Source: Streptomyces sp. NRRL F-4489 (GTDB lineage Bacteria; Actinomycetota; Actinomycetes; Streptomycetales; Streptomycetaceae). From it: DNA of 64,000 bases. Below, one piece after another: positions 18,309 to 29,730 of the stretch. The notes beneath the pieces were generated by a model. The model saw only the letters and a program-made list of their open reading frames with translations, was not told the origin of the DNA and ran no database searches. Each line of letters opens with the position of its first letter. Within the stretch, counting starts at the first letter, position 1. The stretch lies in the NCBI RefSeq assembly GCF_001509485.1, contig NZ_LLZI01000013.1:42144-106143 (forward strand). The letters are read 5' to 3'. A program made the position numbers and the translations under genes.

Positions 18309-19268
18309 TCACCGCCAGTCCCAGGTGATCCCCAGGATGCCCGGCCGCACCCCCTGCTCGACCACGTGCACCGCGTGGTGCCGCCCGCTCAGCGTCAGCT
18401 CCTGCCGGCCGCCGCGCGGGGCGCCCGCCGACACCTGGGTGAAGCGGCGGCAGCGCACCGGCAGCGCCGCCTCGTCGAACCGCACCTGGAGGACGTACTG
18501 GCCGCCGGCGAAGCTGAAACCGCGCACGTACTCGGAGCTGGGGCCGCCGCTGCCGTCCTCGAAGGCGTAGCCGAAGACATGGGTGTCGCCGGCCCGCAGC
18601 CGGGTGTCGAAGAGCAGCTCGGCGACGACCACGCCGTTCTCCGCGTCGCCGCGCACCCGCCCCAGCCGGCAGTTCTCCGCGGCCCGCACCCGCACCCGGG
18701 ACGGATCGCAGCCCTCGTCGCCCCGGTGGATGGCGATATAGCGGTCCACCCCGTCCCGGTGGGCGCGCACCACCTGGAGCGACTCCCGCTCGCTCAGCTC
18801 CCGCCGGGCCCCGATCAGCACCCGCTCGTGGTGGCCGACGGTGTGCAGCCCGCCGTCCGCCGGGGTCTCCAGCTCCGCGAAGAGCTGCTGGAGGCAGTCG
18901 GCCGGCGCCACCAGGGAGCGGTACGAACGGGCCGGCGGCCGCTCGGCCTCGGGGCGGGCGCCGCCCTCGGGGACGAGCAGCCGGTGCAGGGAGCGGTCGG
19001 GCAGGCCGAGCACGTCCTCCAGGGCGCGGACCGCCCGCAGCGACTCCGGGCGCTGCGGCCGCCGGGCGCCCTGCTGCCAGTAGCTCAGGCTGGTGACCCC
19101 GATGGTGATACCGCGCTGGGCGAGTTTGTGCTGGACCCGGGTGAGCGCCAGACCGCGCGCGGTGAGGGCGCTGCGCAGGGCGAGATGGAACGGTCCGGTC
19201 CGCAGCAGTTGCGCCAACTCGGCCGGAACGGGCGCCTGCTGCGCCGTTTCGGGAGTGTTCTGTGCCAT
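18309..19268 (-). CDS. Helix-turn-helix (XRE-like) regulatory protein, Streptomyces type
   Basis: 319 residues. The first 90 contain an XRE-like DNA-binding region (LTRVQHKLAQRGITIGVTSL followed by SYWQQGARRPQRPESLRAV). The remaining 230 residues form a beta-rich domain without a motif I recognise; it ends in LGITWDWR. Such proteins recur in Streptomyces as putative regulators of secreted products. It is divergent from the secreted protease pair, with a GTGAACGTTCAC palindrome and further GTTCAC copies in between, which may be its own operators. Confidence 0.7.
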   Translation of the reverse strand: MAQNTPETAQQAPVPAELAQLLRTGPFHLALRSALTARGLALTRVQHKLAQRGITIGVTSLSYWQQGARRPQRPESLRAVRALEDVLGLPDRSLHRLLVPEGGARPEAERPPARSYRSLVAPADCLQQLFAELETPADGGLHTVGHHERVLIGARRELSERESLQVVRAHRDGVDRYIAIHRGDEGCDPSRVRVRAAENCRLGRVRGDAENGVVVAELLFDTRLRAGDTHVFGYAFEDGSGGPSSEYVRGFSFAGGQYVLQVRFDEAALPVRCRRFTQVSAGAPRGGRQELTLSGRHHAVHVVEQGVRPGILGITWDWR

Positions 19269-19293
19269 TGCCTCAATCCTCCGGCGCGCGCGG

Positions 19294-19378
19294 GTGAACG
19301 TTCACAACCGGATCGCACGGCGCACGCGCTCCCTGCCTGTTCACTGCAGGACGCCGGGCACCGGCCGTTCACATCCGG
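19294..19378. promoter_or_regulatory. GTGAACGTTCAC palindrome and GTTCAC repeats
   Basis: A perfect 12-base palindrome at 19294-19305, and three copies of GTTCACWNCNGG-like sequence at 19300, 19339 and 19367. They lie between the HTH regulator and the protease gene. Spacings (39, 28) do not fit the 11-base phasing of PHO boxes, so another regulator, probably the adjacent HTH protein, is more likely. Confidence 0.45.
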
Positions 19379-19421
19379 GCCCGTTCGTCCACACCCCCAT
19401 GTCACCTCGCATTGAAGCGTG

Positions 19422-19450
19422 TTGACCTGCCTGCGACAACACCCGATGCT
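19422..19450 (+). promoter_or_regulatory. Candidate promoter of the secreted protease
   Basis: TTGACC (19422-19427), 17 bases, GATGCT (19445-19450), about 59 bases before the ATG. An inverted repeat GTGTTG/CAACAC (19420-19443) overlaps it. Confidence 0.45.
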
Positions 19451-19508
19451 CCTCCTCAAGCATCCGGATGCGCTCCTCTCACCCCCTCACCTGACCGGGA
19501 GGAACGCC

Positions 19509-20108
19509 ATGACCAGCGTTCTGTCCACCCCCCGTGCGCGCGGCAGACGGCTGGCCGCCGCGGTGCTCGCCGCCGTGGCGCTGACCGCCGTCCCCGGCGC
19601 AGCGAGCGCCGCGAGCGCCGCGCCGCAGTCCGCCAACCGCCTCGACATCTCCATGCAGGCCCAGGAGAAGACCAATTGGTGCTGGGCCGCGTCCGGCAAC
19701 ACCATCGCGACGTGGTACGGCCGGAAGTACAGCCAGAACCAGTTCTGCAACGCGGCGTTCAACCGCCAGCAGGGCACCACCTGCCCCAACAACCAGGCCA
19801 CGCTGGGCAATGTGCAGACCGCATTCGACTGGATGGGCATCAATCCTGGCTCATATGTGACCGGCTGGCTCCGCTACAGCACGGTCCAGAGCGAGATCAA
19901 CGCCAACCGGCCCGTCGAGACCCGCATCCAGTGGTCCTCCGGCGGCGGCCACATGCACGTCCTCTACGGCTACGACACCTCCCGCAACTGGGTGTACTGG
20001 GGCGACCCCTGGGCCTCCAACAACCGCTACAACTGGGGCGACTTCGACTACTACGTGAACGGCTCCTCCTTCTCCTGGACCCACTCCCTCTACCGGATAG
20101 GAGCCTGA
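19509..20108 (+). CDS. Secreted papain-like cysteine protease (C39/AvrRpt2-like)
   Basis: 199 residues with a signal peptide (Arg-rich start, hydrophobic run 14-30, cleavage near AASAASA). The mature part has the papain-like catalytic block NWCWAAS (Cys58), GGGHMHVLYGYD (His148) and a WGDPW Asp at 166, consistent with a Cys-His-Asp triad. Four other Cys may form disulphides. GGGAGGAAC precedes the ATG, so this start is preferred to upstream in-frame codons. It lies 4 bases upstream of a membrane-anchored partner gene. Substrate unknown; peptide processing outside the cell is an inference. Confidence 0.8.
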   Translation: MTSVLSTPRARGRRLAAAVLAAVALTAVPGAASAASAAPQSANRLDISMQAQEKTNWCWAASGNTIATWYGRKYSQNQFCNAAFNRQQGTTCPNNQATLGNVQTAFDWMGINPGSYVTGWLRYSTVQSEINANRPVETRIQWSSGGGHMHVLYGYDTSRNWVYWGDPWASNNRYNWGDFDYYVNGSSFSWTHSLYRIGA

Positions 20109-20112
20109 GGCC

Positions 20113-20994
20113 ATGACGAAGCGCACCGCCGCCCGCGCCGCCGCCACCGGGGCGCTCGCCGCCGCCCTCCTCGGCCTCGCCCCGCACGCCGCGCTGGCCG
20201 CCGCCGTCCCCGCGCCGCCCGCCCCGCCGCGGGCCAGCCTGACCGCCGCCCACGACGCGGCCGCCGCCCCCGGGACGCTGGCGACCCTGAGCCGCTTCTT
20301 CGCCGCCGACGCGGCCCGCGGCGGGGCCCGCGCGGCCGCCCCCGCCGCCGGGGCCGCCGCGGCCGCCCCGCGCATCGAGGGCGCCACCGTCCCCGTCTAC
20401 GAGCTCTCGCCCGACTTCGTGCGCGGCACGCCCGGCGCCCCGGTCGCCCGCCTGGAGTTCATGGCCAGCAAGGCCGTCGCCGCCGACGGCCGCACCGCGT
20501 CCGTGTGGACGGTGAACAAGGGCGGCGCCTGGAAGGTCGTCAACATCGCCAGTGGGGACGACGAGACCCGCTACCCGGCGGCCGCCGCCGCGCAGGGTGC
20601 CGGAACGGTTTTCCACGAGCCGCAGATCGACGCCTGGTACGTCCAGCGCGGCGACCGCGTCGAGCCCCTGGACGCCGACGCCCGCAAGGCGGTGGGCGCG
20701 CACGGCACCACCGTCGCCGCCTATCAGAAGCGGGTCGCCGCGGCCTACGGGGACAAGCTGCCGGGCTCCGCGTACGACAAGCGCGGCGAGGCCGGCGGCT
20801 ACGGCCCCGGCGCCGCCGCCCCCGCCGGACCGGCCGCGGAGCCGCGCACGCTGGCGGCGGACGCGGTGGCCGGCGGCGACACGGCCGGCGGCTCCTTCCC
20901 GGTGACCGCCGCCTCGGCCGTGGCGGCCGGCGCCGCGGCGCTCGCCCTGGGCCTGTCCGGCGCGGCCGCGGTGCGCCGCCGCCGGGCCCGCTGA
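20113..20994 (+). CDS. Secreted, membrane-anchored protein of unknown function paired with the protease
   Basis: 293 residues: signal peptide (1-30), an Ala/Pro-rich spacer to about residue 95, a globular region (about 95-215) with YELSPDFVRG and AGTVFHEPQIDAWYVQ, an Ala/Gly-rich linker, a C-terminal hydrophobic helix (about 265-287) and an RRRRAR stop-transfer tail. No sortase LPxTG was found. I do not recognise the globular domain. The ATG follows the protease stop by 4 bases, so expression is coupled. It could be a chaperone, substrate or inhibitor of the protease. Confidence 0.7.
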   Translation: MTKRTAARAAATGALAAALLGLAPHAALAAAVPAPPAPPRASLTAAHDAAAAPGTLATLSRFFAADAARGGARAAAPAAGAAAAAPRIEGATVPVYELSPDFVRGTPGAPVARLEFMASKAVAADGRTASVWTVNKGGAWKVVNIASGDDETRYPAAAAAQGAGTVFHEPQIDAWYVQRGDRVEPLDADARKAVGAHGTTVAAYQKRVAAAYGDKLPGSAYDKRGEAGGYGPGAAAPAGPAAEPRTLAADAVAGGDTAGGSFPVTAASAVAAGAAALALGLSGAAAVRRRRAR

Positions 20995-21085
20995 GGCACC
21001 CCCGCCGCCGGGCGGGGGCGGACCCCCGCGCCGCCCCCGCCCGGCACCCCGGCCCACCGCCGCCGCCCCGCCGCCCCGGCCGTGA

Positions 21086-21108
21086 TTGTCAGTGGCGGTC
21101 AGTAGGGT
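21086..21108 (+). promoter_or_regulatory. RecA-NDp (PafBC-type) damage promoter of uvrC
   Basis: TTGTCAGTG (21086-21094), 8 bases, TAGGGT (21103-21108), then 7 bases to the ATG at 21116. Exact consensus match; it predicts a leaderless uvrC-rapZ-yvcK-whiA transcript. Confidence 0.85.
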
Positions 21109-21115
21109 GGTGGGC

Positions 21116-23215
21116 ATGGCAGACCCCAGCAGCTACCGACCCAAGCCGGGACAGATCCCCGACTCGCCGGGGGTCTATAAATTCCGCGACGAGCACGGCC
21201 GGGTCATCTACGTCGGCAAGGCCAAGAGCCTGCGCCAGCGCCTGGCCAACTACTTCCAGGACCTGGCCGGCCTCCACCCGCGCACCCGCACGATGGTCAC
21301 CACCGCCGCCTCCGTGGAGTGGACGGTCGTCTCCACGGAGGTCGAGGCCCTCCAGCTCGAATACAGCTGGATCAAGGAGTTCGACCCGCGGTTCAACGTC
21401 AAGTACCGCGACGACAAGAGCTATCCGTATCTCGCGGTGACCCTCGGCGAGGAGTTCCCCCGCGTCCAGGTCATGCGCGGCGCCAAGAAGAAGGGCGTGC
21501 GCTACTTCGGCCCGTACGCGCACGCCTGGGCCATCCGCGAGACCGTCGACCTGCTGCTGCGCGTCTTCCCCGTCCGCACCTGCTCCGCCGGCGTCTTCAA
21601 GCGCTCCGCCCAGATCGGCCGCCCCTGCCTGCTCGGCTACATCGGCAAGTGCTCCGCCCCCTGCGTCGGCCGCATCTCCCCCGAGGACCACCGCGAACTG
21701 GCCGACGAATTCTGCGACTTCATGGCCGGCCGCACCGGCGCCCACCTCCGCCGCCTGGAGCGCGGTATGCAGGAGGCCGCCGAGGAGATGGAGTACGAGC
21801 GCGCCGCCCGCCTGCGCGACGACATAGCCGCGCTCCGGCGCGCCATGGAGAAGAGCGCGGTGGTGCTCGCCGACGCCACCGACGCCGACCTGATCGCCCT
21901 CGCCGAGGACGAACTGGAAGCCGCCGTCCAGATCTTCCACGTCCGCGGCGGCCGGGTGCGCGGCCAGCGCGGCTGGGTCACCGACAAGGTCGAGGCGGTC
22001 ACCACCGGCGATCTGGTCGAGCACGCCCTCCAGCAGCTCTACGGCGACGAGCAGGGCGACGCGGTCCCCAAGGAGGTGCTGGTCCCGGCGCTGCCCGAGC
22101 CCGTCGAGCCGGTCGCCCAGTGGCTCACCCAGCGCCGCGGCTCCCAGGTCTCGCTGCGCATCCCGCAGCGCGGCGACAAGAAGGACCTGATGGCCACCGT
22201 CGCGCGCAACGCCCAGCAGGCGCTCGCGCTGCACAAGACCAGGCGCGCCTCCGACCTGACCACCCGCTCCCGCGCCCTGGAGGAGATCGCCCAGGCCCTT
22301 GACCTGGACACCGTCCCGCTGCGCATCGAGTGCTTCGACATCTCGCACCTCCAGGGCGAGGACGTGGTCGCCTCCATGGTGGTGTTCGAGGACGGCCTCG
22401 CCCGGAAGAGCGAATACCGCCGCTTCCAGATCAAAGGTTTCGCCGGGCAGGACGATGTCCGTTCCATGCACGAGGTCATCGGCCGCCGCTTCAAGCGCTA
22501 CCTCCAGGAGAAGCAGAGGTCGGGGGAGTGGGGCGAGGAGCCCCCGGGCGAGCGGCCGCAGGACGCCGCCGGCGCGCCCGCCGCACTCGCCGGCCCCGGG
22601 GAATCCGCCGCCCCCGCCGCCCCCGGGGACGACCCCGCCGCCCGCCTCACCGACGAGGACGGCCGCCCCAAGCGGTTCGCCTACCCTCCCCAGCTGGTCG
22701 TCGTGGACGGCGGCGCCCCCCAGGTCGCGGCCGCCCGCCGGGCCATGGACGAGCTGGGCATCGACGACGTCGCGGTCTGCGGCCTGGCCAAGCGCCTGGA
22801 GGAGGTCTGGCTCCCCGGCGAGGACGACCCGGTCGTCCTGCCGCGCAGCAGCGAGGGGCTCTACCTCCTCCAGCGGGTCCGCGACGAGGCCCACCGCTTC
22901 GCGATCACGTACCAGCGCAGCAAGCGCGGCAAGCGCCTGAAGGCGTCCCCGCTCGACGCCGTCCCCGGGCTGGGCGAGACCCGCCGCCAGGCCCTCCTGA
23001 AGCACTTCGGCTCGCTGAAGAAGCTCCGGGCCGCCACGGTGGAGGAGATCTGCCAGGTCCCCGGCGTCGGCCGGAAGACCGCCGAGACGGTCGCCGCCGC
23101 GCTCGCCGCCGCGGCCCCGCCCGCCCCCGCGGTGAACACCGCCACAGGAGAGATCATTGAGGATGACGGGGCCCCGCCGGCCGCGTTGTCAGCAGAACGG
23201 GGGCAGGACCGATGA
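21116..23215 (+). CDS. uvrC: Excinuclease ABC subunit C
   Basis: Dual-incision nuclease of nucleotide excision repair. 699 residues. N-terminal GIY-YIG nuclease (GVYKF near 18 and [14 protein letters not shown] near 30-43), Cys-rich segment ([19 protein letters not shown]), UVR domain for UvrB ([17 protein letters not shown] near 225), RNase H-like domain with the 5' incision acidic residues ([12 protein letters not shown] near 407), and tandem helix-hairpin-helix at the end ([18 protein letters not shown]). A Pro/Ala/Glu-rich insert of about 50 residues lies at about 475-520. The ATG at 21116 is fixed by the promoter. The stop overlaps rapZ as ATGA. Confidence 0.97.
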   Translation: MADPSSYRPKPGQIPDSPGVYKFRDEHGRVIYVGKAKSLRQRLANYFQDLAGLHPRTRTMVTTAASVEWTVVSTEVEALQLEYSWIKEFDPRFNVKYRDDKSYPYLAVTLGEEFPRVQVMRGAKKKGVRYFGPYAHAWAIRETVDLLLRVFPVRTCSAGVFKRSAQIGRPCLLGYIGKCSAPCVGRISPEDHRELADEFCDFMAGRTGAHLRRLERGMQEAAEEMEYERAARLRDDIAALRRAMEKSAVVLADATDADLIALAEDELEAAVQIFHVRGGRVRGQRGWVTDKVEAVTTGDLVEHALQQLYGDEQGDAVPKEVLVPALPEPVEPVAQWLTQRRGSQVSLRIPQRGDKKDLMATVARNAQQALALHKTRRASDLTTRSRALEEIAQALDLDTVPLRIECFDISHLQGEDVVASMVVFEDGLARKSEYRRFQIKGFAGQDDVRSMHEVIGRRFKRYLQEKQRSGEWGEEPPGERPQDAAGAPAALAGPGESAAPAAPGDDPAARLTDEDGRPKRFAYPPQLVVVDGGAPQVAAARRAMDELGIDDVAVCGLAKRLEEVWLPGEDDPVVLPRSSEGLYLLQRVRDEAHRFAITYQRSKRGKRLKASPLDAVPGLGETRRQALLKHFGSLKKLRAATVEEICQVPGVGRKTAETVAAALAAAAPPAPAVNTATGEIIEDDGAPPAALSAERGQDR

Positions 23216-24165
23216 GCACACCGCACGACACGCAGGAACCCGAGAGAGACGGTGCACAGGTGAGTACGGGCACGATGCGCGAAGCCGACCAGGGCGAGAG
23301 CGCCGCGATCCCCGAGCTGGTGATCATCTCCGGCATGTCCGGCGCGGGCCGCAGCACGGCCGCGAAGTGCCTGGAGGACCTCGGCTGGTTCGTGGTGGAC
23401 AACATCCCGCCCGAGCTGATCCCGCCCATGGTGGAGCTCGGCGCCCGCTCGCAGGGCAATGTCGCCAAGATCGCCGTGGTCGTGGACGTCCGCGGCCGCC
23501 GCTTCTTCGCCAACCTCAAGGAGTCCCTGGCCACCCTCGACGCGCAGAACGTCAAGCGCCGCATCGTCTTCCTGGAGTCCTCCGACGAGGCCCTGGTGCG
23601 CCGCTTCGAGTCCGTCCGCCGCCCGCACCCCCTCCAGGGCGACGGCCGGATCGTGGACGGCATCGCCGCCGAGCGCGATCTGCTGCGCGAGCTGCGCGGC
23701 GACGCCGACCTGGTCATCGACACCTCCAGCCTGAACGTCCACGAACTCCGCGCCAAGCTGGACGCCCAGTTCGCCGGCGAGGAGGTCCCCGAGCTGCGCG
23801 CCACGGTCATGTCCTTCGGCTTCAAGTACGGCCTGCCGGTCGACGCCGACATGGTCATCGACTGCCGCTTCATCCCCAACCCGCACTGGGTCCCCGAGCT
23901 GCGCCCCTTCACCGGCCTGAACGAAGAGGTCTCCAACTACGTCTTCGACCAGCCCGGTACGCAGGAGTTCCTGGACGGCTACACCGAGCTGCTTCGCCTG
24001 GTCGCGGCCGGCTACCGCCGCGAGGGCAAGCGCTATGTGACCATCGCCGTCGGCTGCACGGGCGGCAAGCACCGCAGTGTCGCGATGTCCGAGAAGCTGG
24101 CCCGCCGCCTGACCTCCGACGGCGTCGAAACGGTCGTCGTCCACCGGGACATGGGGCGCGAGTGA
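23212..24165 (+). CDS. rapZ: RapZ/YvcJ family nucleotide-binding protein
   Basis: 317-residue P-loop protein. In E. coli RapZ adapts RNase E to the GlmZ RNA; in Gram-positives YvcJ has a less clear, nucleotide-related role. The P-loop GMSGAGRS (41-48) has Arg in place of the usual Lys. The WFVVDNIPP block and the C-terminal [10 protein letters not shown] motif match the family. A 35-residue acidic N-terminal leader precedes the core; an internal GTG at about residue 17 is another start. ATGA overlap with uvrC and GTGA overlap with yvcK show strong coupling. Confidence 0.92.
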   Translation: MSTPHDTQEPERDGAQVSTGTMREADQGESAAIPELVIISGMSGAGRSTAAKCLEDLGWFVVDNIPPELIPPMVELGARSQGNVAKIAVVVDVRGRRFFANLKESLATLDAQNVKRRIVFLESSDEALVRRFESVRRPHPLQGDGRIVDGIAAERDLLRELRGDADLVIDTSSLNVHELRAKLDAQFAGEEVPELRATVMSFGFKYGLPVDADMVIDCRFIPNPHWVPELRPFTGLNEEVSNYVFDQPGTQEFLDGYTELLRLVAAGYRREGKRYVTIAVGCTGGKHRSVAMSEKLARRLTSDGVETVVVHRDMGRE

Positions 24166-25223
24166 GCGGCCGCACCCCACGGCTGCGCCGGGTCCGCAGA
24201 TTCGTCCCCCGCGGCCGTACGACGAAGGGCGCCACCCCCAAGGTGGTGGCGCTCGGCGGCGGGATGGGCCTGTCCGCCTCGCTGGCCGCGCTGCGCCGGA
24301 TCACCCGCGATCTGACCGCCGTGGTCACCGTCGCCGACGACGGCGGCTCCAGCGGCCGGCTCCGCGACGAGCTAGGCGTCCTGCCGCCCGGCGACCTCCG
24401 CAAGGCGCTGGCCGCGCTGTGCGGTGACGACGACTGGGGCCAGACCTGGGCCCGGGTCATCCAGCACCGCTTCACCAGCGAGGGCGAGCTGCACGACCAC
24501 GCGGTGGGCAATCTGCTGATCGTCGCGCTGTGGGAGCAGCTCGGCGATCATGTCCAGGCCCTGGACCTGGTCGGCAAGCTGCTCGGCGCGCACGGCCGGG
24601 TGCTGCCCATGTCCGCCGTACCGCTCGAACTCCAGGCCCAGGTCAAGGGAGCGGACCCGGATCACCCGGACGTGGTCGGCACGGTCCGCGGCCAGGCCAC
24701 GGTCGCGCTCACCCGCGGCGAGGTGCAGTCCGTCCACGTCGTCCCGGAGGACCCGCCGGCCGTCCCGGAGGTGATCGCCGCGGTCATGGACGCCGACTGG
24801 GTGGTGCTGGGCCCCGGCTCGTGGTTCTCCTCCGTGATCCCCCATCTGCTCGTCCCCGAGCTGCGCGAGGCGCTGGAGCAGACCCAGGCCCGCAAGGTCC
24901 TCTCGCTCAACCTCGCGCCTCAGCCGGGCGAAACGGAAGGCTTCTCCCCGCAGCGTCATTTGGAGGTTTTGGCCCGACACGCCCCTAAACTCGCCTTCGA
25001 CGTGGTGCTGGCCGACGAGGCCGCGGTGCCCGACATCGACGGTCTGACGGTTGCCGCCAAGCAGCTGGTGGGCAGCGAGGTCGAGCTGGCCGCGGTCGCC
25101 CGACGCGGAGACGACGCCCGGTCCGGTGCCGGGGGAGCCCCCGACCGGCACGATCCGGAACTGCTGGCAGCCGCGTACGACCGTATTTTTCGGATGCATG
25201 GAAGGATCGGCCCATGGCGATGA
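24162..25223 (+). CDS. yvcK: YvcK/CofD-like gluconeogenesis factor
   Basis: 353-residue Rossmann-like protein of the YvcK family, which binds UDP-sugars and is needed for growth on gluconeogenic carbon and for cell-wall homeostasis in Bacillus and mycobacteria. Visible marks are [15 protein letters not shown] near residue 30, [16 protein letters not shown] near 55, and [14 protein letters not shown] near 225. An Arg-rich leader starts the protein. The GTG start overlaps the rapZ stop, and the stop overlaps the whiA start by 10 bases. The rapZ-yvcK-whiA order is conserved across Gram-positive bacteria. Confidence 0.93.
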   Translation: MSGRTPRLRRVRRFVPRGRTTKGATPKVVALGGGMGLSASLAALRRITRDLTAVVTVADDGGSSGRLRDELGVLPPGDLRKALAALCGDDDWGQTWARVIQHRFTSEGELHDHAVGNLLIVALWEQLGDHVQALDLVGKLLGAHGRVLPMSAVPLELQAQVKGADPDHPDVVGTVRGQATVALTRGEVQSVHVVPEDPPAVPEVIAAVMDADWVVLGPGSWFSSVIPHLLVPELREALEQTQARKVLSLNLAPQPGETEGFSPQRHLEVLARHAPKLAFDVVLADEAAVPDIDGLTVAAKQLVGSEVELAAVARRGDDARSGAGGAPDRHDPELLAAAYDRIFRMHGRIGPWR

Positions 25224-26203
25224 CGGCTGCGGTGAAGGATGAGATCTCCCGGCTCCCCGTCACCCGGACCTGCTGCCGGAAGTCGGAGGTCTCGTCGATC
25301 CTGCGGTTCGCGGGTGGTCTGCACCTGGTCAGCGGCCGCATCGTGATCGAGGCGGAGCTCGACACGGGCGTCGCCGCCCGCCGGCTCCGCAAGGACATCC
25401 TGGAGATCTTCGGCCACTCCTCCGACCTGGTCGTGATGGCCCCCGGCGGACTGCGGCGCGGCAGCCGCTTCGTCGTCCGCGTGGTGGCCGGCGGCGACCA
25501 GCTGGCCCGGCAGACCGGCCTGGTCGACGGCCGCGGCCGCCCGATCCGCGGCCTGCCCCCGCAGGTGGTCTCCGGCGCGACGTGCGACGCCGAAGCGGCC
25601 TGGCGCGGCGCGTTCCTGGCCCACGGCTCGCTCACCGAACCGGGCCGCTCGTCGTCCCTGGAGGTCACCTGCCCCGGCCCCGAGGCCGCCCTCGCGCTGG
25701 TCGGCGCGGCCCGCCGGCTCGGCATCGGCGCCAAGGCCCGCGAGGTGCGCAGCGTCGACCGTGTGGTCGTCCGTGACGGTGACGCGATCGGCGCGCTGCT
25801 GACGCGGCTCGGCGCCCACGACTCGGTGCTCGCCTGGGAGGAGCGGCGGATGCGCCGCGAGGTCCGGGCCACCGCCAACCGCCTCGCCAACTTCGACGAC
25901 GCCAACCTCCGCCGCTCGGCGCGGGCCGCGGTCGCCGCCGGCGCCCGGGTCCAGCGCGCCCTGGAGATCCTCGGCGAGGAGGTCCCCGAGCACCTCGCGG
26001 CGGCCGGCCGGCTGCGCATGGAGCACAAGCAGGCGTCCCTGGAGGAGCTGGGCGCGCTCGCCGACCCGCCGCTGACGAAGGACGCGGTCGCCGGCCGGAT
26101 CCGCCGGCTGCTGGCGATGGCCGACAAGCGGGCCCAGGACCTCGGCATCCCCGGGACGGAGTCCAACCTCACCGAGGAGCTGGCCGACGGCATGGTCGGC
26201 TGA
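25214..26203 (+). CDS. whiA: Sporulation transcription factor WhiA
   Basis: 329-residue DNA-binding regulator required with WhiB for sporulation septation in Streptomyces aerial hyphae. N-terminal LAGLIDADG-like domain (starting [14 protein letters not shown], about 1-200) and a C-terminal helix-turn-helix (about 230-315; [28 protein letters not shown] in part). It lacks the acidic residues of true homing endonucleases, as is usual in WhiA. The ATG at 25214 overlaps the yvcK stop; an ATG at 25220 is also possible. A strong hairpin ends the operon. Confidence 0.97.
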   Translation: MAMTAAVKDEISRLPVTRTCCRKSEVSSILRFAGGLHLVSGRIVIEAELDTGVAARRLRKDILEIFGHSSDLVVMAPGGLRRGSRFVVRVVAGGDQLARQTGLVDGRGRPIRGLPPQVVSGATCDAEAAWRGAFLAHGSLTEPGRSSSLEVTCPGPEAALALVGAARRLGIGAKAREVRSVDRVVVRDGDAIGALLTRLGAHDSVLAWEERRMRREVRATANRLANFDDANLRRSARAAVAAGARVQRALEILGEEVPEHLAAAGRLRMEHKQASLEELGALADPPLTKDAVAGRIRRLLAMADKRAQDLGIPGTESNLTEELADGMVG

Positions 26204-26226
26204 TCCGGATCTCTCCGCCTTCCCCC

Positions 26227-26263
26227 CGCGCCCCCGGCGCCCGAACAGGGTGCCGGGGGCGCG
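26227..26263 (+). terminator. Terminator after whiA
   Basis: Inverted repeat with 16-base arms (26227-26242 and 26248-26263, one G-T pair) and a 5-base loop, 24 bases after the whiA stop. Confidence 0.8.
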
Positions 26264-26389
26264 CGCGTACGAGCCGCCGGCGGGGGCGGGAGGGGCCCAT
26301 GCGTCAGAGGGGCTCGAAGCCGCTCACCTGAGCATCTTTCGGCGCCGATGTCAATGTCACGTACGTCTCGTTGAGGGGGTAGGGTCGGA

Positions 26390-27462
<1,073 letters not shown>

Positions 27463-27497
27463 TCCTGCCCGACCGCGGGCACGGCACCACAGTGTGA

Positions 27498-27541
27498 GAC
27501 GGGGCCCGTAGGGCGCGGGAACGCGCCGTACGGGCCCCGTC
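27498..27541 (+). terminator. Hairpin between gap and pgk
   Basis: Long inverted repeat (GACGGGGCCCGTA near 27498-27510 pairing with TACGGGCCCCGTC ending at 27541, inner GGCGCG/CGCGCC stem). Probable terminator or attenuator within the glycolytic cluster. Confidence 0.75.
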
Positions 27542-27588
27542 CCATGGCGGATACAGTCCCTTGACGGACTACAACGGAGTCACTTCAC

Positions 27589-28806
27589 ATGAAGACGATC
27601 GACGATCTCGCCAAGGAAGGCGTTGCGGGCAAGCGGGTCTTCGTCCGCGCTGACCTCAACGTCCCCCTGGACGGCACCACCATCACCGACGACGGCCGGA
27701 TCCGTGCCGTCGTCCCGACGATCACCAAGCTCACCGGGCTCGGCGCCAAGGTGATCGTCGCCTCCCACCTGGGCCGCCCCAAGGGTGCCCCGGACCCCGC
27801 CTTCTCGCTGGCCCCCGCGGCCCGGCGGCTGGGCGAACTCCTCGGCCAGGACGTGGCCTTCGCCGCCGACACGGTCGGCGAGTCGGCCCGCGCGGTGACC
27901 GCGGAGCTGGCCGACGGCCGGGTGGCGGTCCTGGAGAACCTCCGCTTCAACGCCGGCGAGACCAGCAAGGACGACGCCGAGCGCGGCGCGTTCGCGGACC
28001 AGCTCGCCGAGCTCGCCGACCTCTACGTCGGCGACGGCTTCGGCGCCGTCCACCGCAAGCACGCCTCGGTGTTCGACCTTCCCAAGCGGCTGCCGCACGC
28101 CGCCGGCGACCTGATCGCCACCGAGGTCGGCGTCCTGACGAAGCTCACCGACGACACGGTCCTCAAGCGGCCCTACGTGGTGGTGCTCGGCGGTGCCAAG
28201 GTCTCCGACAAGCTCGCCGTCATCGACCAGCTGATCGACAAGGCCGACCGCATCCTGGTCGGCGGCGGGATGGCGTACACCTTCCTGGCCGCCAAGGGCC
28301 ACGAGGTCGGCATCTCGCTGCTGCAGAAGGACCAGATCCCGGCGTGCCTGGAGTACCTCGCGCGCGCCGAGAAGCGCGGTGTGGAGTTCGTGCTCCCCGT
28401 CGACGTCCTGGTGTCGGCGGAGTTCCCGGACCTGAAGGGCAAGACCCCGGCCAACCCGGACATCGTCGCCTCGGACGCCATCCCGGCCGACAAGGAGGGC
28501 CTGGACATCGGCCCGAAGACCCGGGAGCTGTACGCCGCCAAGCTCGCCGACGCGGCCACCGTCTTCTGGAACGGCCCGATGGGCGTCTTCGAGCACCCGG
28601 ACTACGCGGGCGGCACCAAGGCCGTCGCGCAGGGCCTGCTGGACTCGCCCGCCTTCACCGTCGTCGGCGGTGGTGACTCGGCCGCCGCCGTGCGCCTGCT
28701 CGGCTTCGACGAGAATGCTTTCGGCCACATTTCGACCGGTGGCGGCGCCAGCCTCGAATACCTCGAGGGCAAGACGCTCCCCGGCCTCGCCGCTCTGGAG
28801 GACTGA
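27589..28806 (+). CDS. pgk: Phosphoglycerate kinase
   Basis: Makes ATP from 1,3-bisphosphoglycerate in glycolysis. 405 residues, the usual bacterial length. N-terminal substrate motif VRADLNVPLD (about 19-28), SHLGRPKG (about 60-67), LENLRFNAGE (about 112), and C-terminal nucleotide site with FWNGPMGVFE and GGGDSAAAV. The start ATG at 27589 has GGAG 9-12 bases upstream. Six bases separate it from tpiA, so the two form an operon. Confidence 0.97.
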   Translation: MKTIDDLAKEGVAGKRVFVRADLNVPLDGTTITDDGRIRAVVPTITKLTGLGAKVIVASHLGRPKGAPDPAFSLAPAARRLGELLGQDVAFAADTVGESARAVTAELADGRVAVLENLRFNAGETSKDDAERGAFADQLAELADLYVGDGFGAVHRKHASVFDLPKRLPHAAGDLIATEVGVLTKLTDDTVLKRPYVVVLGGAKVSDKLAVIDQLIDKADRILVGGGMAYTFLAAKGHEVGISLLQKDQIPACLEYLARAEKRGVEFVLPVDVLVSAEFPDLKGKTPANPDIVASDAIPADKEGLDIGPKTRELYAAKLADAATVFWNGPMGVFEHPDYAGGTKAVAQGLLDSPAFTVVGGGDSAAAVRLLGFDENAFGHISTGGGASLEYLEGKTLPGLAALED

Positions 28807-28812
28807 ACACCC

Positions 28813-29589
<777 letters not shown>

Positions 29590-29597
29590 CAGCTATG

Positions 29598-29665
29598 ACG
29601 ACGGGCCCGGCCCGTCGTACCCTGTCGGGGCCGGGTCCGGTGCGCAGCGCACCGCCCCGGCCCCG
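29598..29665 (+). terminator. Two successive hairpins between tpiA and secG
   Basis: First hairpin: 9-base arms at 29598-29606 and 29610-29618. Second: outer arms CGGGGCCGG (29626-29634) and CCGGCCCCG (29657-29665) enclosing GGTGCGC-A-GCGCACC (29639-29653). They probably end pgk-tpiA transcription. Confidence 0.7.
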
Positions 29666-29730
29666 CACCGTCCGGCCCGCCGGGAGGCCGGCGCGTCCCG
29701 TCCGACAGTCCTCAGAGAGTTGGTCAAGCC

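Noticed and set aside
19294..19393. PHO box before the secreted protease
   Set aside because: GTTCAC copies occur, but the spacings (39, 28, 20) do not follow the 11-base repeat of PhoP sites.
21972..21984. CACCGACAA inside uvrC (minus-strand RecA-NDp half)
   Set aside because: No -10 at the right spacing; it simply encodes the TDK residues.
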